Source: Aedes albopictus
Lineage: Eukaryota; Arthropoda; Insecta; Diptera; Culicidae
Length of the DNA: 64,000 nt
Assembly: GCF_035046485.1 (NCBI RefSeq)
Contig: NC_085138.1
Coordinates: 294,916,256 to 294,980,255, forward strand
Direction: 5' to 3'
Program-made: the position numbers and the translations under genes
Part shown: positions 44,718 through 56,342 of the stretch, in pieces
How the letters are laid out: each line of letters starts with the position of its first letter
How positions within the stretch are numbered: the stretch's first letter is position 1
Notes under the pieces: model-generated
Told to the model about the DNA's origin: nothing
What the model saw: the letters and a program-made list of their open reading frames with translations, nothing else
Database searches by the model: none

Positions 44718-45245
44718 GTCGGCAGTGGGCAGTCGTCGTCGTCGTCTTCGTGTGTGCCAGTCAGGCACAGCTTCCTCGTGTCGTGTTGGCAGTGAGCCAG
44801 CACAGTCGTCATCGTCAGTGATCATCGTCATCGTGTGCATGTGTTGGCAGTGTGCCAGCACAGTGTCGACCAAGCAGCGTCGGCATTCGTCCTCCTCGTG
44901 ATCGCGTGTGGTAGTATAGGACTGCCACAGTCGCGTCGTCGTCGACCTCTCTGCGTCGTCGTCCGCATCGGCGGCAGTGTGTCGTTCTGGTGAGTACGTG
45001 TGCGTATGTGGCAGTGGGCCACCACAGTGCATCGTCGGCAGTGAGCCGAGTTTTCGTAGTGTGTGCTGGGGCAGCGGTAGTCGGCAATGTGCAGGCGCAC
45101 TGCTAGCTCCATTCCATCGTCATCTCGTCATCGTCGTCGGCAGTGAGCCGACTGTAGTGAAGTGCGCGTAGCTAGCAGATTTCGGCATAGGGCTGATTCT
45201 GCTGGCTCGACCCCTACGTATCATACATGTTGGCAATGAGCCAAC
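44718..45245 (+). repeat. Series of small hairpins with covarying stems
   Basis: The motif GYYGGC-AGTGA-GCCRRC recurs. Best copies: GTCGGCAGTGAGCCGAC at 45136-45152, GTTGGCAATGAGCCAAC at 45229-45245, GTGGCAGTGGGCCAC at 45008-45022 and TCGGCAGTGAGCCGA at 45035-45049. Weaker copies start at 44718, 44785, 44843 and 45081. The loop is nearly constant (AGTGA/AATGA/AGTGG) while stem bases change in pairs. Confidence 0.75.
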
Positions 45246-45270
45246 ACAAATAGCTCTATTCAAACCCGAG

Positions 45271-45950
45271 AAGTTGAACCGGGTTGTTTCTAAAAATAAC
45301 TTTCGCTTCGCTGCTGAGCTTCGCGTTCTATTGTCTACTAGGAATTTTCCACTTGCAAACAGCACACTGCCGGATGCGGGCTTTTCAGTGCACAATGGGT
45401 CTAGAGTTGTATTTACGAAGACAAAAATGGTCCAGCCAAGTTCCGTCATTTGTTTGCATTATTGTGAAATGAGTACGGTCACTCTAGTGTGGCTTATCCA
45501 AAAATCTGCTGATTAATAATTCTCTATACAATTTCAAAATGTCCTTAAAAGTTGTAGCAAATTTGCAAAAAAAAAAAACATTCAAATGATTAGAACTTTC
45601 TGAAAAGTTTTCAATAAGTTGCAACTTCTTTTCCCTTTGGACATACTTTAGTCGAGTCCAACTGTACATGAAGACCAATACATTAATCATAAACTTTTAA
45701 AATTAAATTTTATTTAGTTCGCTTAATCCTAAGGTACAGTAATTTGATAAACGGAAGTCAAATAATACGTATTCTACTAGAAGGGCTCTAATTTCGTGTA
45801 GAGTTAATCAATCAAGACCAAATTTGTACCTAACTCGTTGAGGAACAAGTAATAAAAATTTGAATATTTTTGGTGTACTTTATAAAAGGTAACAATTTGC
45901 TAAAAATGTTTTAGGCAATTTATCAAACTTGGCATGCTTTCGTATATACA
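45271..45950. other. Unassigned AT-rich DNA
   Basis: No domain or array. The frames at 45274-45516 are short and unconvincing. Confidence 0.4.
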
Positions 45951-45956
45951 ACTAGG

Positions 45957-47661
45957 CGGCGCTAGAGATCAAGCAAATTTTAAATTTCATATATTTCAGA
46001 ACTCTGATCACTTACAAAGTTGGTGTTTTCGACAATGTTGTTTGGTAGGTCAAGGGCTTACAGTTAATAGTCCACTTGTTTCGAAATTTCGCCACTAGGA
46101 AGCGCTAGTTACACATTTCCAAAATTATGCAAATGAACGATTTTTTTCGTAAAGTAATCAAAAAGCTGTAATTTTGTTTTCTTTGAACGAATTCAAGTCA
46201 AGTCAATGGTTTTTCAATGAGCTATATATAAGTCATAAATGTGCAAAATTTCATTTCATTCGGTTCACTTAATCATGAGATATATCAGTTTAACGAAGAA
46301 CACTCAAATATGAAACATTTTACTAGAGTCGCTCTAACTTCATGTAAAACTTTCCAATCGAGCTCAAATTTGTATCATTCATAGCTAATTAGTTGTGCAA
46401 CTAGCAGACAAAATTTGAGAATTTTCCCTACACTTTATAAAAACTTACAGCTTGCTGAATATTTTCGAGATAATAAGTAAAAGTTGCATGCTTCTACTAA
46501 TTTGAATCTTGAAACAATCAGCTAATCAACTGAAAGGCCTCAATAAACCAAACAACATTGCCGAAGAAATCAACTTTCTCAGTGATCAGAGTCCTGTCCT
46601 GAGATATATGGAATATAAAAATTGATTTATCGTCAGCGCTACCTAGTGCTGGAATTTTGAATCAAACGGCCTATCAAAAGTAAGACCTTGGCTGACCTAA
46701 CAACTTTGCCAAATGCACCGAATATTTAAGTGATCATTGTGCTAAGATATACGGTATGGAAATTTTGCAAGTGCTACATCTTGCTGTCTGTGATATCTGT
46801 CATGCCAGAGACAAACAGACGTAACACTGATGAAATGTTTATACCAAATATCTCATGATCCTAATTACTTGGCGAGTTGGTGTCTTCGGCAATATTATTT
46901 GGCTGGTCAAGAACTAGCAAATGATTTACCGTTTGTTTCAAAATTCCACCACAAGGCGGTGCTAGTGAATATACAAATCTTATGTTCCATATATCTCAGG
47001 ACTCTGATCACTTAGAAAGTTGATGTCTTCGGTGATGTTGTTAGCTTGGTTAAGGCCTCTCAGTTGATTAGTTGATTGGTTCAAGGTTCTGCCAGAAGGC
47101 GGCGCTAGTAGCAAATTAATTGAAGCATGCAACTTTTATTTAATATTTTGAATATATTCAGCAAGCTGTATTTTTTTCTAAAGTAACCAAACATTCTCAA
47201 ATTTTACCTGCCAGTTGCACAACTAGTTAGCTATAAACGGTACAAATTTGGACTCGATTGGATAACTTAACATGAAGTTGGAGCAACTCTAGTAAAATGT
47301 TTCATATTTGAGTGTTCTTCGTAAAATTGCTATATCTCTGGATTAAGTGTACCGAATGAAATGAAATGTCGCACAATTATGACTAATACATAGCTCTTTG
47401 AAAAACCTTTGACTTGACTTAGACACGCGCAAAGAAAACAAAATTTACAGCTTGTTGATTACTTCACGAAAAAAATCAATCATTTGAATGATTTTGCAAA
47501 TGTATAACTAGTGCCACTTAGTGACGAAATTTCGAAACAAGTGGACCATTAACTGTAAGCTCTTGACTAACTGAATAACATTGCCGAAGACACCATCTTT
47601 CTAAGTGGTGAGAGTCCTGAGATATATGAAATTAAAAATTTGCTTGATCTCTGGCGCAGCT
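45957..47661. repeat. 1.7-kb imperfect palindrome built of ~125-bp modules
   Basis: The left arm (45957 to about 46755) and right arm (about 46835 to 47661) pair over some 800 bp. Within the arms, a module containing GGTGTCTTCGGCAATGTTGT and ending in a GGCGGCGCTAG-like word occurs six times: about 45990 (+), 46500 (-), 46640 (-), 46835 (+), 46980 (+) and 47510 (-). The ~80-bp centre contains one end of the TTAA element family F (46803-46830). Confidence 0.75.
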
Positions 47662-47940
47662 TATTGTGGAATTTCCAATTAAACGATCCATCACCATCCA
47701 TCATGGAATCGTAAATAAAATTATTAGAAAGCAGATTTTTGAATCAGTTTTACCAGATTTTTGACATAACAATAATGGGGAAAAGGATCAACAATTAAAA
47801 AGAAACTTTCTGAAACACAATATGTGTCTAAAATCTTAAACAGTTTTGTCTTCGTAAATACGGCTCTGGGCCCATTGTGCAGTGTAGTGGCTGTATATCA
47901 CTTCCATCACCAAGCCACGTTTGTGTTGTTAATGATGGCT
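47662..47940. other. Unassigned
   Basis: AT-rich, nothing recognised. Confidence 0.4.
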
Positions 47941-48140
47941 TTCAGCCTCCCGTCTATCCATGTGCAGTTGTAGCCGTGCTGGTTAGAGCGCAGGGTACTG
48001 TGAAACACCATTATAGTGTCTCGGTTCGATTCCCGCCGCTGCCCGTATTTCTTTTTAACATGTTTTGGTAATTGATGCCGCCGCTGCTGCCATGACCAGT
48101 CTAAAGATAGAACAAATAAAGAGAAACCAATACGACAGAG
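47941..48140 (+). mobile_element. tRNA-derived SINE, third family
   Basis: TAGCCGTGCTGGTTAGAGCG (A box) and CGGTTCGATTCCCGCC (B box, 48021-48036) lie 40 bp apart, followed by an unrelated body. The T stem has mismatches, so it is a SINE head, not a functional tRNA gene. Confidence 0.5.
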
Positions 48141-48917
48141 CACACGCACACATGCGAAATTTCCTTTTCCAGATTCTAGAAAGCCAATACAATTTTTGGT
48201 ATACTGCCACCTAGCAATTGTTGTATTTGCAAAGCCTTAATACAATATTTGTATATGTTTCAAACCAACTGTTAATCTCCGGTTGCGTGTAGACATCATT
48301 TTTCGAACAGGGAAAGCCATCTGTATGGTTTTTTTTTTCAACACAATTTGACAAATTGATTTTTTTTTCTGTCAGTTTATCTGATCCGCATTAACTCTTT
48401 TATTAGTTTGTTATAAAAATGTTTTCTGCAAGTTATATCATTATCAAATATCTGGATATCAGCTTATGTATACGGTATGAGATATAAAGGTCGTCTGAAG
48501 GTTATATTACTTGTAATCAACTTTATTTCAACTAATAGCATGATTTGAGATTATTGCAAGTTTAATTTGTTGGCATAACACTATATTACAACTAGCAATG
48601 AACTGTGGACGATATTTTAAGTACTATACATTTAATAGAATACATGTTATATAACTTGAAAGATGTTTTATAAGCCGCCATTTTTTGCGCTGTTTTGATT
48701 ATATAAGTGCTCGGTTTTAAGTCCATATAACACGAAAAATACTACTGAATAAGTATTATAAGAGAATTTATAACTATTATGCCAGTGCACGCAGCTTACT
48801 TGGGTGCTTTTTTCAAGAACCATCTCTCTTTCGACTCAGATGTCAATCCACAACACACCCACGTTTGTGTCCAAGAACTACAAGTGAGAGCGTATTATTT
48901 TTATTCGAAGCCAAGAC
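48141..48917. other. Unassigned AT-rich DNA
   Basis: No repeat structure or frame of interest. Confidence 0.4.
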
Positions 48918-49126
48918 TTAAGGTGAAGATATGACGAAGCCACAGCGCAAATTTTCAAGAGCACAAATCTGAAGAACCGAACGTAGGATTTCGCTGAAAA
49001 GTTAATCGATTGGTAACCCGCTGGTGGTTTCCAATCGATCAAATTTTCAGAGCAATACGACTTTCGGTTCTTCAGATTTGTGCTCTTGAAAATTTGACCT
49101 GTGGCTTTGTCATATCTTCACCTTAA
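48918..49126. mobile_element. Foldback MITE, TTAAGGTGAAGATATGAC ends
   Basis: The left arm TTAAGGTGAAGATATGACGA and onward (AAATTTTCAAGAGCACAAAT) pairs with the right arm for about 70 bp. 209 bp in all. Confidence 0.75.
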
Positions 49127-49453
49127 TCTCGCACTCCACATGAGGATATCAAAACATTTTGTTTCGCGGTTGAACTAAACATTTTATTTACTCGAACTGC
49201 ATTTACTGATAGCAGCGATAGTGTATTTATGACTTGCTTACCATTTAACATAACAATTCCGATCGGCAAATATGCATGCACAGATTATCTATGCGGCAAA
49301 AAGCTGTAGTTAATTGTAGTGATATTCACAACAGAGACTGAGTGACCACATACTAGAAGTTGTGAAGAAATTGGAATTGGATTGAAAAGTTTGACTTTAA
49401 AACTAGAACTTAATTAATTACTGAGAATTTCTGATGGATTTTTCCTGATAGAA

Positions 49454-49598
49454 AGGCTTATTCTGCGTGGCGTGTGAGGTGAGACGAGTCGAATGAGGTG
49501 ACAAAAGTCGAATCGCCCCATTTGATTTACATTAGTCGTCTCACGTCACGTGAAACGAAACCATCTGTCTCACCTCACACGCCGCGCAGAATAAGCCT
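49454..49598. mobile_element. Foldback MITE, AGGCTTATTCTGCG ends
   Basis: AGGCTTATTCTGCGTGGCGT + GTGAGGTGAGAC pairs with GTCTCACCTCACACGCCGCG + CAGAATAAGCCT. 145 bp. Confidence 0.75.
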
Positions 49599-49599
49599 G

Positions 49600-51547
49600 A
49601 GAGAATCCTGTAAGGAGTTTGTGATGCATAGGCTGAAGTAATTTGTTAAGATTGTCTTAAAGAAATCCTTTTTGGAATCTCTATAGAAATTCTCAAGGGG
49701 GAAATGTATGTTGGGTTTTAAATTTAAGTTAAACCTTGTGGGAAACCCCTATCACGAATGATCTGTATACTGTACCCGATATACTTTTTACTTTGAGTAA
49801 AACTGTTTGTTACATAAATGCAACATATTCCTTTCCATAAAGATGCTCCAATTTACTGTACGTCCTGTCATATGGCTCTCTATTGCCGGCTAACATCGAA
49901 GGCCCAAACAACAAAGACGATTAATAACCATCACATAACTGACTGATTGGATTAGTCCTGCAGCTGTTCCCTTCCAAAAACACCATTACACAAACCACAC
50001 ATGAATAGTTCTAATGCGATTGTTCACAGGAATGACAACTATATTGGCATCCCAGACCCTAATACATACCGCTAAGTGAACATTTCCATTCCAGTATCAC
50101 TAATGTTCGCAACTATCGTCATCATTGGGATGGCAGCAAACAGGATTCTCCAGAAGCTTTGTGATAATGGTGATGATGGCCCAACTAGGACGGCAATCGA
50201 GCGCATTGTTCCGTTGAACGGGTCCGATAAAAGATGAAAGTTCTCGGCGGCCGGCGTGTAGGCTTGTTGTAATCGAGCCTTCCATCCGTTCCGAGGCCCA
50301 AAAAGTCAGGAGGAAATAAGGCGCTTGCTGGCTAGGCTTTGGCGATTGCTCTCGACGACCTCTCTCGCCGCCCAATTATACCTGCTACTTCTCCGGGTCC
50401 GGGTTCCGGAGATTGTGAGCCATTGTTCAACCGTACCCTCCCAGAAGAAAATTGATAAACTTTTTTCTTTCATTGTGCGAGCTAACGATTTACCAGAGCC
50501 GGCAACAACTATTGCCGCTGCGAAATAGGCCCCGACGACGACGACGATCCTTGGGATAGTCACTTGCAAAGAGTGACCAAATGGAAAGGTTCAGTGCCAC
50601 GCTCCGTCCTACCCCGCTCGCATTCGTCACCAGACCGCCCGAAGTCAACTTTTCCCATTTCAAGTTGGTAATCTACGGGTTGGGGAATCAGCAGGGCGGG
50701 GCGCTTCACCCACAACCAGCAAATGCCAAAGCAAACTTTTGCTTATTTCACAAAGCTTCGGGAACGAAGGAGGATGCGCTGTTCTGTCCCTACTTTACTA
50801 ATTCTTTCGTAAATTTCTGTTTAGGTGATAAAAGATGAAAGCAATTTTCTTTGCAAAATGAATCTTTTGTTTACTTTCCATCACTCGATTATCTAGGATG
50901 GTGGAAAAGTTTCTTCCGTTCGTCCATGGGTTCCTTCCAGCGAGCAGCCAGCGTGCTCATCGCCATTTACTGTGTCAAGCCTCTCGAACGCCGGTTGTTG
51001 ACTCGGAGATTGTTTCAAATAAATTGGTCTCTCGAGACAACTGGAAACAGATTGAATAACGATGATTAATGGCTTAGGTAAACCTACGATTTCTTGTTAT
51101 TAACGATCATTCGTTCTGGGTAATAATTTGAAAACTTTGGCCGATAATGGATGCTTTACGGTACACAGGGGACAAGTGGAAACCCTTGATTTCCAATATT
51201 TCGGAGGCTTTTTTATCAATACAGTGTGATATAATCAAAAGTGTAAAACATCATAAACACTACTTTGGTGCTGTTGAGAATTCTCAGATCTTAAATATAA
51301 TCCTTTCGTGTTTAGTAGTACACAGTCTAATTTAACTTTTCTTTTTTTATTGTTTCAGGTAACTGACTGATTTATCAGCAGTGACATCAACCAGTTTTTG
51401 CACGAAAACAATACAAGAAATGTGTGATGCTGATGAGCTCGCTGAATTAAAAAAGCGCTATACAATTTTATTCCACTACACATAATCACTTCTTTTCACG
51501 CCGAAACAAATCAGGTCGCATCGAAAAATCAAAAGTTTGGGGCCATT
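49600..51547. other. Mostly single-copy sequence
   Basis: 50080-51070 is GC-richer, with mid-length frames on both strands and no recognisable domain. (GAC)n-like bases occur at 50532-50545. A 27-bp pyrimidine tract ending in CAG (about 51332-51358) resembles a 3' splice site but no coding exon follows. It could be intron or regulatory DNA. Confidence 0.35.
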
Positions 51548-51693
51548 CCCTCAAAAACATGTCATTTTTTTAGGACCATATCTCCGCCAATTTCCATCCG
51601 ATTTCGAAACCCTAGATCTGATCTAACGTTTTGAAATCGGATGTAAGTTGGTGGAGATACGAGCCTAAAGAAATGGCATTGTTATTGAGGGGG
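51548..51693. mobile_element. Foldback MITE, CCCTCAAAAACA ends
   Basis: CCCTCAAAAACATGTCATTT ... AGGACCATATCTCCGCCAA pairs with TTGGTGGAGATACGAGCCT ... AAATGGCATTGTTATTGAGG. 146 bp. Confidence 0.65.
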
Positions 51694-51879
51694 TAACCCC
51701 TCAGGGGTGAAAACTTCCACTTTTGTGCCTTCCTTGATAATGGAAATCCATCCTCCTAAATATAAGAAACCGTTCACAATTTTTATGGGGCCTCATGTAT
51801 GAAAATAGGTAAGTTACCTTAGTATGTTTATTTTTTTATGCTATCATCTATGCAATAAAAAAAGCAGTGTGATATTGGG

Positions 51880-53880
51880 ACTTCTTCAAGAGATTCCTTC
51901 AGAAGTTCCTCCAAAGAAAGGAATATTTTGTAGGTTCATTCCATGGGTTTCCATAAACGTTCCTCAATATACTTTTTTCAGAAGTCCGTACGAAAAATCT
52001 TTCAGGAAATCATCTGTGGATCCCTTTTAGCAATCCTTAAAACAATCGAAGGTTCCTTTAAAAAATTCTCTTAGAATTTCATTTGAAAATCTTCCACTGT
52101 CTTCTTTGGAATTTCTTAAAAAGAATCCTTCAAACATTCTTTCAGGATTTTTTCAGAAATTTCTCTGGAGATTCCTTAAAAAAAATCCTAGTGTGATTCC
52201 TCCATATATAAGTTCAAGAATATCAAGTCCTAGGAAATCTTCTATGGATTCGTTCCAAAATTAATCCATAGATTCCTTCAGAAATAACCCATGGATTTCG
52301 TTCTGTAAATCTACCAGGAATTACTTAAAAAAAAGTCTGCCTTCGTTTAAAAAGTTCATCGGAAGTTTCTAAACGAGATTTCGCTAGACATTCTTTGATA
52401 GTTCTCTCATAAATTCTTCCAGTGGTTTCAGCAGAAAACTTTCCATTGATTCCTTTAAAAATTCTTTCAGTTTCAGAGAGTTCACCGGAGGTTTTTTGCG
52501 GAATGGCTCTAGGGATTCTATTGAATATTCCCGTATGAATGTGTCAGGAATTTTCCATGATGTTTTTCGGAAATTCTTCTAAAAATTTATTTAAATATTT
52601 TACACGGATTTCTTCGGCAATTCCTCTCAAGGTTTTTTTTTCCGGGAATTCCTTTGGGAATTCCTGCAGAAATTCCCAAAAGGTTTTTTTTTTTGGAAAT
52701 TGCTCCTGCGGATGAATCAGAAATAGCTCCAGAATTTGTTCAGATATTTCACCAGGAATTTTTCAGAATTTCTTACAGAAATTGCATAAGAATACTTCAA
52801 TTAGGAATTTATATGAAATCTCTTTCTAGAAAACCGTTGAAACCTCATGGATTTACTTTTGAAGACACATTGAGCTGTTGAAAAGTTTGTACAGAAATTC
52901 CAGCACAAAAAGCATTTTTGATGTTACCTCTGGAGCAATTTCTGAATGAATGCCTTGAATGAAACGCTAATTAAATCCTGGAAGAACTCCTTTTGCACCC
53001 ACGAGTACTTTAGAAATGAATAAAAATGCGATGCATTTTTTGAAGGAGTCTTTGAAATAATAACTGGAGAGTTATTTGCAGGTATTCATTGAAAATTTTC
53101 CTGAAACATTTCCTTAAAAAAAAAGGGAATATATTCTGGAGTAATATCTGCAGGAGTTGTTGCGAGAGTTTTTGAAATAAAAAATCCCAAAAGGAAGGTC
53201 AGAATATATCCAAAGCAATGGCTGGGAGAATACCTATGAGAGAAACCCCTGGATGAACTTCCAAAAGATTCTCTTGAGAAAACTCTAAAGAAGTTTGCAA
53301 ATAAATGCCCGAGAAAATCCCATAATAAAACGAGTAAACCTGAAGGAATCTCTTGAGAAATTCAAGCAATAATTTTTGAAATAGTTCCTGGAAAAAGATA
53401 ATTTTAGAGGAATTTATAGAAAGAATCTTTTTGGTAAGAAGATTTGTTTTGGGAAAATCCCAATGAAAATCTTCTAGAAAAAAAAATCTGACAACAATTT
53501 TGGAAGAATTCCTACAGAAAAATACGAGAGAGAGTACATGCATGAAGCAATCCTAAAATGAATTTCCTATAGAATCCTACTAGGAAACCCAGTAGGAATT
53601 TCGGGATTAATTTCTGGACCAGTTTATTTGATAAATTTCTTCAGAAAGCCCTGAAGACTCCCAAAAAAATCCTGAGGGAACTCTTGAAAGAAATAGACAT
53701 TTTTAAATAACTGCATGGACAGGGATGCATTCTGAAGGAATACTAAGAGCATTCTTTAGTAAAACTATTTTTAAATCATTCTGAGAAATCCTGCGAGAAT
53801 CTTCTTTCTGTAAATAATTCAGAAAATTTCTGATATATCTGAAATTATCCCAAAAGGAATACGTATTTTAAAACTTTAAA
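51880..53880. repeat. Decayed GGAATTCC-like array with polarity switch
   Basis: 51880 to about 52990 reads with plus polarity (GATTCCTTCAGAAATTCCTC). From about 53060 to 53880 it reads with the opposite polarity (AGGAATCTCTTGAGAAATTC). Substitution is heavy throughout. All frames are by-products. Confidence 0.65.
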
Positions 53881-53899
53881 ACCATTCAATATGGGTATT

Positions 53900-54555
53900 G
53901 GGGTGGCCCAAACATACATGAACAAAAAAATAAAAAAATTCAAGTCTTACCTCCTGAATAGGTTATTTTGGACTCCTGGAAGCTACATTCAAAATTTTAG
54001 CAAAATCGATTAAACTTAAGGAGGCGCTCAAAGTGTTTGTAGTTTGTATGGGAAAACGTGGCAAAACGTATGCAGAAATCCTAAATTTTCGATTTTCCCC
54101 GCTAGGTGGCGCTGTAAGCGTTTAATGATAAAACTCTTTAGTTTTATCGAAGTATTGAGATTTCATTATTGATATTGTTCTTTTGCATGTACTGGAAAAA
54201 CAACCATAATGTCTCGCCTCACTTTGCCTAGGGTTTGACTTTCTCACAGGCATCGGATTACTTTTCGGTCTTCGACCGAGTTGTTTGGAATATAGTCACC
54301 TACAATTATACCAAAGGGTTTTATTATGTAACGCTTTCAGCGTCGTATAGTGGCAAAATTCGAAAACTTAAGATTTATGAATACAATTGGCCATGTTGTC
54401 CCATCCAAACTTCAAGCACTCTGAGCGCCCCTTAGGCTAAATCGATTTTGCTCAAATTTTGAACGTAGCTTCTAGGAGTTTAAAACAACCAATTTAAGAG
54501 GTATGATTTGGCATTTTCCAAAATGTTTGTTTTTCATATAAGTGTGGGCCACCCT
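53900..54555. mobile_element. Element with GGGTGGCCCA inverted ends and long arms
   Basis: Ends GGGGTGGCCCAAAC and the complement of GTGTGGGCCACCC. The arms pair for ~170 bp (AAGCTACATTCAAAATTTTA against the far side). 656 bp. The internal GGTGGCGCTGTAAGCG is unpaired. The frame at 54235-54435 is incidental. Confidence 0.65.
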
Positions 54556-54787
54556 AATGGGCATATTTGGAATAAGGAAGATGACCGGAGTTCAAAAATA
54601 ACGACCAGGATATCTTAAATGGCGTCTCAAAATTCAAGATGGCGGCTGTTTAGTGGAGGTTTAGGCTCTGAAATCATGAAAAATTACGACCGGAATATCC
54701 AAGATGGCGGTCTAAAATCCAAGATAGTGGCTTCAAGTTCAAGACGGCAGTTGTTTAATGGAGTTTTAGGCTTTATAACCGTGTAAT
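54556..54787 (+). repeat. Two ~100-bp units with AAGATGGCGGC words
   Basis: The sentence 'CAAGATGGCGGC...TGTTTARTGGAG...TTTAGGCT' occurs twice (about 54640 and 54745), with a third CAAGATGGCGGT at 54701. The core resembles the YY1/Pho site (AAGATGGCGGC). Confidence 0.55.
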
Positions 54788-54795
54788 ATGGATAT

Positions 54796-55919
54796 TAGAC
54801 CTGTTCACTTTGAAACTTTTTTTCTCCGATTCTCCGTGACACATCAAATTATCTTTTTTTTTTGTTTATTTTTGTTCGTGAATTTTAACTTATGCTAATT
54901 CTTCACACACATCAAATTATCAACCCACATGCAAAAACAAGTCTTCAGTCCAAAATTGAGCCAAATTAATAAAGATTTAAAGGTGTATCAAATCGATTTT
55001 GTGTTTTTTTAACCGTTTTCACAAAAATTTACTCATAAATCCAGAAAATTGCTCCGAAAGGGTAACGAAAATACCGTTAGGATATAGTTAGTAAAATACT
55101 CTACAACTTTGCCGAAGATACTACGATGTTTAAATTGCTTATTTCGAAGCTATTCAATAATTTTAGTTGAAAAATCACGAAAAAACACGATATTTTTACG
55201 ATTTTATATATACAAGTCATGTAATTTTACATTATTTTACGTGACTAAATTAATTAGCTATTTCTCCTTTGTGTAACGAACATTTCGTCCATACGTCGTT
55301 TTTGTGTTGGAATTCGTTTTCAATGACTAATTATCAAAAGTATGTCACGTTGATGCTAAAAATCGCGTAGAGTTGCCAGCACGAATTAAAACAAAGTTAC
55401 CCATGATTAAGACGGCTGGCAACTCTATGCGATTTTTAGTATCAACGTGACATACTTTTGATAATTAGTCAATGAAAACGAATTCCTACACCAAAATGAT
55501 GCATGGACGAAATGTTCGTAACACATAGGAGCAATAGCTAATTAAATTAGTCACTTAAAACAATGTAAATTTACATGACTTTTACATGAAAAACCGTAAA
55601 AATATTGTATTTTTTCGCGATTTTTTAACGAAAATTGTTGAATAACTTTGAAATAAGAAATTTAAACACCGTAGTGTCTTCGGCAAAGTTGTAGAGTATT
55701 GTTCCAACTATATTTTAACGGTATTGACTGTACCTTTTCGGTGCAATTTTCTGGATATTAGGGTACATTTTCTTGAAAATGCTCGAAAAAACACAAAATC
55801 GATTTGATACACCTCTAAACCTTTATCAATTTGGCTCAATTTTGGACTGAAGACTTGTTTTTACATGTGGATTGATAATTTGATGTGACACGGGTAGGTA
55901 AAAAAAGTGAACAGGTCTA
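54796..55919. mobile_element. Full-length foldback hAT-type element, 1,124 bp
   Basis: Ends TAGACCTGTTCACTTT and its near complement. 8-bp duplication ATGGATAT at 54788-54795 and 55920-55927. The whole element is one imperfect hairpin with ~530-bp arms and a loop near 55375-55424. No gene. Confidence 0.85.
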
Positions 55920-55928
55920 ATGGATATG

Positions 55929-56342
55929 TAGGGGGATTTGGGGCATAATGGACACCCGGGGCGAAATGGGCACCCCTGTTTTCGCCGAAACCGTTGACTT
56001 TTATGTTAAACTTTTTATGCATAAATGTAAAGGAACAAGTCATGGTTCTATTTTTCAAAAGTACCATTTATATTGCTCCAAAATAACCAAAATATCATTG
56101 AAATTGAAATAGTTTTTCATGTGGTTAAATTCTTATAATTTCGAAACAGCAGCAAATAAGGTATAACGAGTGTTGGAGTGTGTCCACCATAAAAACAAGT
56201 GAATTGTTACCTTATCTACATGTATACGAAGATTTAGCAATGGATGAAGTATTTTATTTTTGATCAGAATTTACTTCAAATAGCAATTTTAATGTTGTTG
56301 TCTATTCGGGGCGCAATGAACACTGGTAATTACGAATGGATG
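55929..56342. mobile_element. Family A element, left part only
   Basis: Matches 25898-26313 from its GGGGGATTTGGGGCATAATG terminus. It stops at the point where the next family A copy begins (GGATG|TA). Confidence 0.75.

Larger units (their letters stand above)
44090..45270 (+). mobile_element. LTR/leader-like fragment, possibly BEL/Pao type
   Basis: A CG-rich block with a TATA box (44375-44382) and an initiator-like CTCAGA about 30 bp downstream (44405-44410). A long, stop-containing leader with hairpin repeats follows, up to 45245. This resembles the promoter and 5' leader of an LTR retrotransposon whose gag-pol body is absent. The first base (TGTATTAAGA at 44091) and the LTR end are guesses. 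The BEL/Pao assignment is impression only. It could instead be a host promoter with a repetitive 5' UTR. Confidence 0.4.

Noticed and set aside
44463..45171. Overlapping frames of 64-118 codons on both strands
   Set aside because: Trinucleotide-rich (GTC/GAC) composition opens all frames. The sequence is better explained as a leader with hairpins.
47965..48040. Possible tRNA gene on the plus strand
   Set aside because: The T stem has two mismatches and no acceptor pairing was found.
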